A stretch of DNA of 64,000 bases from JAPLDA01 sp043783155. GTDB lineage: Bacteria; Bacteroidota; Bacteroidia; AKYH767-A; 2013-40CM-41-45. Within the stretch, counting starts at the first letter, position 1. The number at the start of each line of letters is the position of its first letter. Position numbers and translations under genes: made by a program. The notes beneath the pieces are model-generated. The model saw only the letters and a program-made list of their open reading frames with translations, made no database searches and was not told the origin of the DNA. The DNA lies in NCBI GenBank assembly GCA_043783155.1, contig JAYVZS010000015.1, positions 1-64,000 of the forward strand, written 5' to 3'. This document shows positions 59,903 through 64,000 of the stretch, in pieces.

Positions 59903-61483
59903 CTAATCTTCAGAAATCACTTCACTTCTTCGAAACAAAAACAGCGAGCTAAAGAAAGCGAAGAAGGTTACGCCCGTTTGTGTTTCCAGTGTATCCTCAG
60001 TAAACATGGACAAAACAACAATGAGCCAGAAAATGAAATAGAAATAGTCATGGTATTTTTTTCTGTAGAATAAAGGATAGAACAAAGCAAAAATAAAATA
60101 AGCAAGCCCGATGAATCCAAACGCAACCGTAATGGCAAGAAATTGATTGTGCGCCCTGAATCTCCATACAGGGTTGAGCGTTGAATTCGTTTTTTCATAT
60201 TCCAGTTTGTAAGCTACAGGCATGTCGCCAGTACCCACGCCAGTCAACGGGTGCTCGCGGATAATTCCACCGGCCACCTTCCAGAATTCCAGACGTTGCA
60301 TAACGGAATGTCCGTTCACATCGCCAGTGGTCATAAACTGGTCGTACTCCCAGACGATCTTCAATGCACGCGCCTTTATACTCGACATGTCCTGATAATT
60401 TACATTTGCAATTCCTTTCTCGATGGAATGAACTTCCGTGCCTGAAAGATGACGAACTGCATCCCCGTCTTTTCTCCATCCTTTTGAAGTCAGAAAACGA
60501 AGAAGGGTATACTTAACAGGTTGTTCCCGCAAATCAAGTGAATCATAGTTGCAGACGCTTCGTGCATTCCATTCCTTTTTCATTTCATCTTCGCAAACAT
60601 AAATCCATATCGGGTAACCGTTTTCTCTTTGTGGCTCCGACAGGGAAAATGAATACGGATTCCCGCCAGATGTTCTCGCATTCACATCGACAGGAACATC
60701 CTTCTTTACATAATACTGATTTGAAATTTTTTGAGCGAAAAAAAACAACGAAACCGGAATCAGAAAAGCGGTGATGACAAAAATTATTTTGACGAAAGCA
60801 TTTCTCTGGACGAATGCGCGCTGAAGAAGAAGTAAAAAACCGACTATAACGGCAACGAGAATTCCGGTAACCGATTCCATGATGACCAGGAAAATAAGCA
60901 ACCAGATGATGAGTGCAACACAACCCATTTTCAAATACGTATTCCATGTATACCGGCCCGAGAGCAGGAAATAAAGCAAAGTGAAAATGACGAGGCAGAT
61001 AAACAAAGCAAAACGAATGTGCGAAATATGAAAAATAAAAATATCACGGATGTCAGTAATCTCACCATGAATAATTCCGGTGAGAACAGCCATGCTAACC
61101 AGTGTTCCGGCAAATACGGATGCAATGAAAAAACCCATCACCAGCTGAAAATGTTTTTTGGATAAAGGTTCGGTTCCGCCAATGATGAATGGCAAGATGA
61201 ACAACGGTGATTTGATGCGGATGTCTTTGAACCCTTCAGCATAATCCGTTGTCCAGAGCAGGCCGATGAAGTGCATCGCTAAAATTCCAGTGAGGATGAG
61301 CGCCGGCTTGTTGCGCAGATAACGCCTCAGTTTTTCAGTTGCATTTCCCTCCGCAAAAAACGAAACACCGAGAACGATCTGTGAAAAACTCGTTACGAAA
61401 AGAGACAAAGGCAAACCGCTCACGAGGAGGATGAGACCTAAAATATACAAATGATTGGAGCGAAAAAGTACCGGTTTAATCAT
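59903..61483 (-). CDS. O-antigen ligase / polymerase family membrane protein
   Basis: A 526-residue protein with ~11 hydrophobic segments. A large periplasmic loop (~270-420) ends in REHPLTGVGTGDMPVAYKLEYE and RAHNQFLAITVAFGFIGLAYF, where the RAHNQ His and the preceding Arg match the Wzy_C/WaaL catalytic region. It likely joins O-polysaccharide to lipid A-core or another acceptor. It is convergent with the two LPS-core transferase genes, which supports an LPS role. Confidence 0.88.
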   Translation of the reverse strand: MIKPVLFRSNHLYILGLILLVSGLPLSLFVTSFSQIVLGVSFFAEGNATEKLRRYLRNKPALILTGILAMHFIGLLWTTDYAEGFKDIRIKSPLFILPFIIGGTEPLSKKHFQLVMGFFIASVFAGTLVSMAVLTGIIHGEITDIRDIFIFHISHIRFALFICLVIFTLLYFLLSGRYTWNTYLKMGCVALIIWLLIFLVIMESVTGILVAVIVGFLLLLQRAFVQRNAFVKIIFVITAFLIPVSLFFFAQKISNQYYVKKDVPVDVNARTSGGNPYSFSLSEPQRENGYPIWIYVCEDEMKKEWNARSVCNYDSLDLREQPVKYTLLRFLTSKGWRKDGDAVRHLSGTEVHSIEKGIANVNYQDMSSIKARALKIVWEYDQFMTTGDVNGHSVMQRLEFWKVAGGIIREHPLTGVGTGDMPVAYKLEYEKTNSTLNPVWRFRAHNQFLAITVAFGFIGLAYFIFALFYPLFYRKKYHDYFYFIFWLIVVLSMFTEDTLETQTGVTFFAFFSSLFLFRRSEVISED

Positions 61484-61598
61484 ACCGATGTAGTCATGTT
61501 CAAGGTGTGTTTACTGTGAACGGGAAAGAATGGAAAATATTGAATGGTGAAAATGCAATTTCGTTTGTTAACAATTGAACCCGCCGGCAATATGACAA

Positions 61599-63299
61599 TT
61601 ATTTTTTCAACGTTTCAGTGCTCGCCTTGAATGTGCCGTTCAAAACAGAAGCATACATCGAACTATTATTCAACAATTCAACTGCTTTCAAAATTTCTTT
61701 GTCGTGATCAAACATTGCTTCGATACGCCCTGCCTGGTAATAATACCTCAAAGCAATTTCTTCTTCGAGCAGTTGGAGTATCTCCTGCTTATTTTTCTGC
61801 ACGTCCTCTTTTTTATTGTGCATAAGTTTTGACTTTAACGCTTCGAATTCCGGCTTCACATCCGTAAAATATTTTTCATCTTCTGTATTCTTTTTTAAAT
61901 CCTCCATCGCCTTTTCGCTCTTTGTTTCATAATCATACTCTTTGTCGGCAATGAATCCCTGGAAATCATTAAAGTCATTATCTGTAAGGTGAAATTCCTT
62001 GGCCGGAACAATAGAAGGATGAGCAACCCGGTAGCGCGTTGCATAATCAAAAATCAGATTCTTACTGAGAAGACTGATGGATATATTGCTGAATTTCTGA
62101 GCATCCATAGCAAAATCAGGAAGCACACCTCCGCCATCTAGCACTTTTCTCCCGACTCTTGTTTTAAATTCCGTCATCAGCGAATCAGGAACTTTACCAA
62201 CGATTCCGTTTTCATTGCGATGCGTGTAATCGAGCGCCTGGATGCATCGTCCGCTGGGTATATAATATTTTGCAGTCGTAATTTTCAGTTGTGTGTTATA
62301 ACTGAGCTGCCGTGTTGACTGCACCAATCCTTTCCCGAATGTACGTTGCCCGATGATAACACCTCGATCGAGATCCTGTAGCGAACCGGCAACAATTTCA
62401 GAAGCGGAAGCCGAGTTGCTGTTCACCAGCACTGCCAGCGGCATATCAGCATCCACTGCATTGTTAATCGCTTTGTACGTTCTGTCCATTTCGTGAAACC
62501 TTCCGCGAGTGGTCACAATGTCTTGTCCGCGGTTCACAAAAACATTCGAAATATTAACCGCTTCGTTCAGCAATCCTCCCGGGTTCGAACGCAGATCGAA
62601 TACAATACCTTTCAATTTATTTTTTTCCTTCAGCGACTTCAACGCCTCCGCCACATCTCTCCCTGAATTTTCGGTAAAGCCCGTCAGCTTGATATAGCCG
62701 ATATTTTCGTTGATCATACCGTAATACGGAACGCTTTTTACCTTGATTTCTTCACGTGTAAGAATTTTTTCAAGGGGATTATTTTCTCCGTCTCTTTGTA
62801 TCAATAAACGAACATTGGTTTTCGGCTGACCTTTCAGCAACTTACTCAGTTCATCCGTCTTTTTTCCTTTTACAGACTTGCCATCCACTTCTAATATTAC
62901 ATCGCCGGGACGAAGGTCAGCGCGTTGTGCAGGGAATCCTTCATACGGTTCGCTGATGGCAATGTAATCTCCCTTTTGCCGTATGAGCGCTCCGATGCCG
63001 CCATACTGGCCGGTTGTCATGAAACGATAATCGTCCATCTCCGACTCAGGAATAAAATCGGTGTACGGATCAAGGGAGGCGAGCATGCCATCGATACCCT
63101 TCTTCATCAGTTTCGACGGGTTGATTGAATCCACATAGTGTGTATTCACTTCACGAAAAAGTGACGTGAAAATATCAAGGTTCTTCGACACTTCGAAGTA
63201 ATCATCTACAAAACTATAGGTAACAACCGAACTTGCGGCAACTGCAATCAGAACAACCGCAATTTTGTATTTCTTAAAAAATTTTTTTATCGTTTTCAT
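61599..63299 (-). CDS. S41-family C-terminal processing peptidase (second paralogue)
   Basis: A 566-residue protein from the ATG at 63299 (MKTIKKFFKKYK). A membrane anchor (IAVVLIAVAASSVVTYSFV) is followed by the PDZ region (GGIGALIRQKGDYIAISEPYEG, LRPGDVILEVDGKSVKG) and the catalytic part VNSNSASASEIVAGSLQDLDRG with Lys in IGQRTFGKGLVQ. A helical C-terminal ~170 residues is longer than in the paralogue at 40310. It follows rnpA and yidD, a gene order often seen in Bacteroidota. Confidence 0.94.
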   Translation of the reverse strand: MKTIKKFFKKYKIAVVLIAVAASSVVTYSFVDDYFEVSKNLDIFTSLFREVNTHYVDSINPSKLMKKGIDGMLASLDPYTDFIPESEMDDYRFMTTGQYGGIGALIRQKGDYIAISEPYEGFPAQRADLRPGDVILEVDGKSVKGKKTDELSKLLKGQPKTNVRLLIQRDGENNPLEKILTREEIKVKSVPYYGMINENIGYIKLTGFTENSGRDVAEALKSLKEKNKLKGIVFDLRSNPGGLLNEAVNISNVFVNRGQDIVTTRGRFHEMDRTYKAINNAVDADMPLAVLVNSNSASASEIVAGSLQDLDRGVIIGQRTFGKGLVQSTRQLSYNTQLKITTAKYYIPSGRCIQALDYTHRNENGIVGKVPDSLMTEFKTRVGRKVLDGGGVLPDFAMDAQKFSNISISLLSKNLIFDYATRYRVAHPSIVPAKEFHLTDNDFNDFQGFIADKEYDYETKSEKAMEDLKKNTEDEKYFTDVKPEFEALKSKLMHNKKEDVQKNKQEILQLLEEEIALRYYYQAGRIEAMFDHDKEILKAVELLNNSSMYASVLNGTFKASTETLKK

Positions 63300-63358
63300 T
63301 CTATATCCGTTTTCAATTCCTTTCATTCAAAATTTACAATTCACCATTTATAATTTCA

Positions 63359-63571
63359 CTAAGGGACAGGATCATGTCCGTGTTTTCCCCATGGATGACA
63401 GCGAAGAAAACGTTTCAGCGTGAGATACCCGCCTTTGAAAGGGCCGTATTTACCGATGGCTTCAATTCCATAGTGCGAACATGTTGGTGTGTAACGGCAC
63501 GATGCCGGAAGCAACGGTGAAATAGCTCCCTGGTAAAAGCGAATGAAAGCAATAAAAATTTTACTCAGCAT
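63359..63571 (-). CDS. yidD: Membrane protein insertion efficiency factor YidD
   Basis: A 70-residue protein from the ATG at 63571 (MLSKIFIAFIRFYQG); a start at 63592 is also possible. FYQGAISPLLPASCRYTPTCSHYGIEAI and GGYLTLKRFLRCHPWGKHGHDPVP are the complete YidD signature with its conserved cysteines. It aids YidC-dependent membrane insertion. It overlaps the 3' end of rnpA, the normal neighbour. Confidence 0.96.
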   Translation of the reverse strand: MLSKIFIAFIRFYQGAISPLLPASCRYTPTCSHYGIEAIGKYGPFKGGYLTLKRFLRCHPWGKHGHDPVP

Positions 63572-63977
63572 GTTTTTTAAAACCTTCTTCAAAGCGGAGC
63601 AAAGTTAGTTTTAATTTTTTCTCGATTTCCTCGAACGACAGTTTGGTTTTACCGGAGAAAACAATCATGATGGCACATTGAGTTTGCTCCTTCTTCAGCA
63701 ACGCATAAACCGTTGATTTATTTTTCCGGTACACTTCTCTGAGTTGCCTTTTAATGCGGTTTCGATCCACCGCTTTTCGAAAATTTTTTGCCGGAACACT
63801 GAATACAACCTGAACAGGAAAATCGGATGGGAGAATGGTTTCCATCCAGATCAACCGAAAAGGAACGACAACAAAACTAGTCCCTTTCTCAAAAAGCTCC
63901 GCGATGATTTTGCGACTCGACAGCCGCTCGTCTTTCGTAAATGTAAATCGTGTTGCAGGGAGTGTCATTCTTGACAT
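63561..63977 (-). CDS. rnpA: Ribonuclease P protein component
   Basis: A 138-residue basic protein that helps the RNase P RNA cleave tRNA precursors. The RNR motif is AVDRNRIKRQLREVYRKNK (residues ~70-86). The N-terminus FTFTKDERLSSRKIIAELFEKG is typical. The start may be the ATG at 63977 or at 63968. The usual upstream neighbour rpmH is not within the 23 bases left in the window. Confidence 0.95.
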   Translation of the reverse strand: MSRMTLPATRFTFTKDERLSSRKIIAELFEKGTSFVVVPFRLIWMETILPSDFPVQVVFSVPAKNFRKAVDRNRIKRQLREVYRKNKSTVYALLKKEQTQCAIMIVFSGKTKLSFEEIEKKLKLTLLRFEEGFKKHAE

Positions 63978-64000
63978 TGAAAAAACAAACTGTGGATTGT

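Overview
This window is chromosomal DNA of a member of the Bacteroidota. The evidence is a set of phylum-typical features: type IX secretion (T9SS) substrates with type A and type B sorting domains, a PorP/SprF protein, a MurF-alanine racemase fusion, a single-subunit five-helix SdhC, and scattered -7 boxes of the form TAnnTTTG. I cannot place it more precisely from sequence alone; the mix of environmental-type repeats and S41 proteases would suit the Chitinophagales/Sphingobacteriales side of the phylum. No rRNA, tRNA or CRISPR array was seen.

Layout. 1-4.3 kb: 5' part of a secreted protein, two repeat arrays around a small GIY-YIG gene, and a Wzi-like outer-membrane protein. 4.5-8.5 kb: sugar transferase, tandem repeat, first MITE copy, GNAT acetyltransferase, small lipoprotein. 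9-15.7 kb: core metabolism (sdhC, a four-helix-bundle gene wedged in the operon, sdhA, sdhB, RNase III, glutaryl-CoA dehydrogenase, cupin). 15.7-21.5 kb: accessory region with an IS200-like/RAYT transposase and its palindromes, two more MITE copies, a four-gene operon of envelope proteins with degenerate thioredoxin-like members, and a pair of small secreted Cys proteins facing a response regulator with a degenerate receiver. 22-28.8 kb: recJ, a PF04020 membrane protein, glutamate dehydrogenase, a TMTC-like TPR membrane protein. 28.8-37.7 kb: second accessory region with an RHS-tip remnant, four overlapping tandem T9SS paralogues, a 5'-truncated T9SS gene ending at a GC-rich hairpin, and a Fic gene preceded by two inverted repeats. 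37.8-64 kb: housekeeping genes (acpP-fabF, dCMP deaminase, two S41 proteases, Mn/Fe-SOD, AsmA, histidine kinase, hemW, rsmI, tdk-murF/alr, T9SS pair, meaB, LPS-type glycosyltransferases, O-antigen ligase, yidD, rnpA).

The most unusual content is the repeat biology. A non-autonomous transposable element (MITE) is present in three copies of about 160 bp; each has ACTACTGTCCG-type terminal inverted repeats and a perfect 9-bp target duplication. A RAYT-like Y1 transposase sits among double-hairpin palindromes. A 96-bp palindromic cassette occurs twice, once nested in another repeat family. A palindromic unit has inserted in frame inside hemW. The other candidates for new biology are the lipoprotein/Cys-protein cluster at 17-21.5 kb, the 4-5 gene T9SS array, and the Fic gene with its paired operator-like palindromes.
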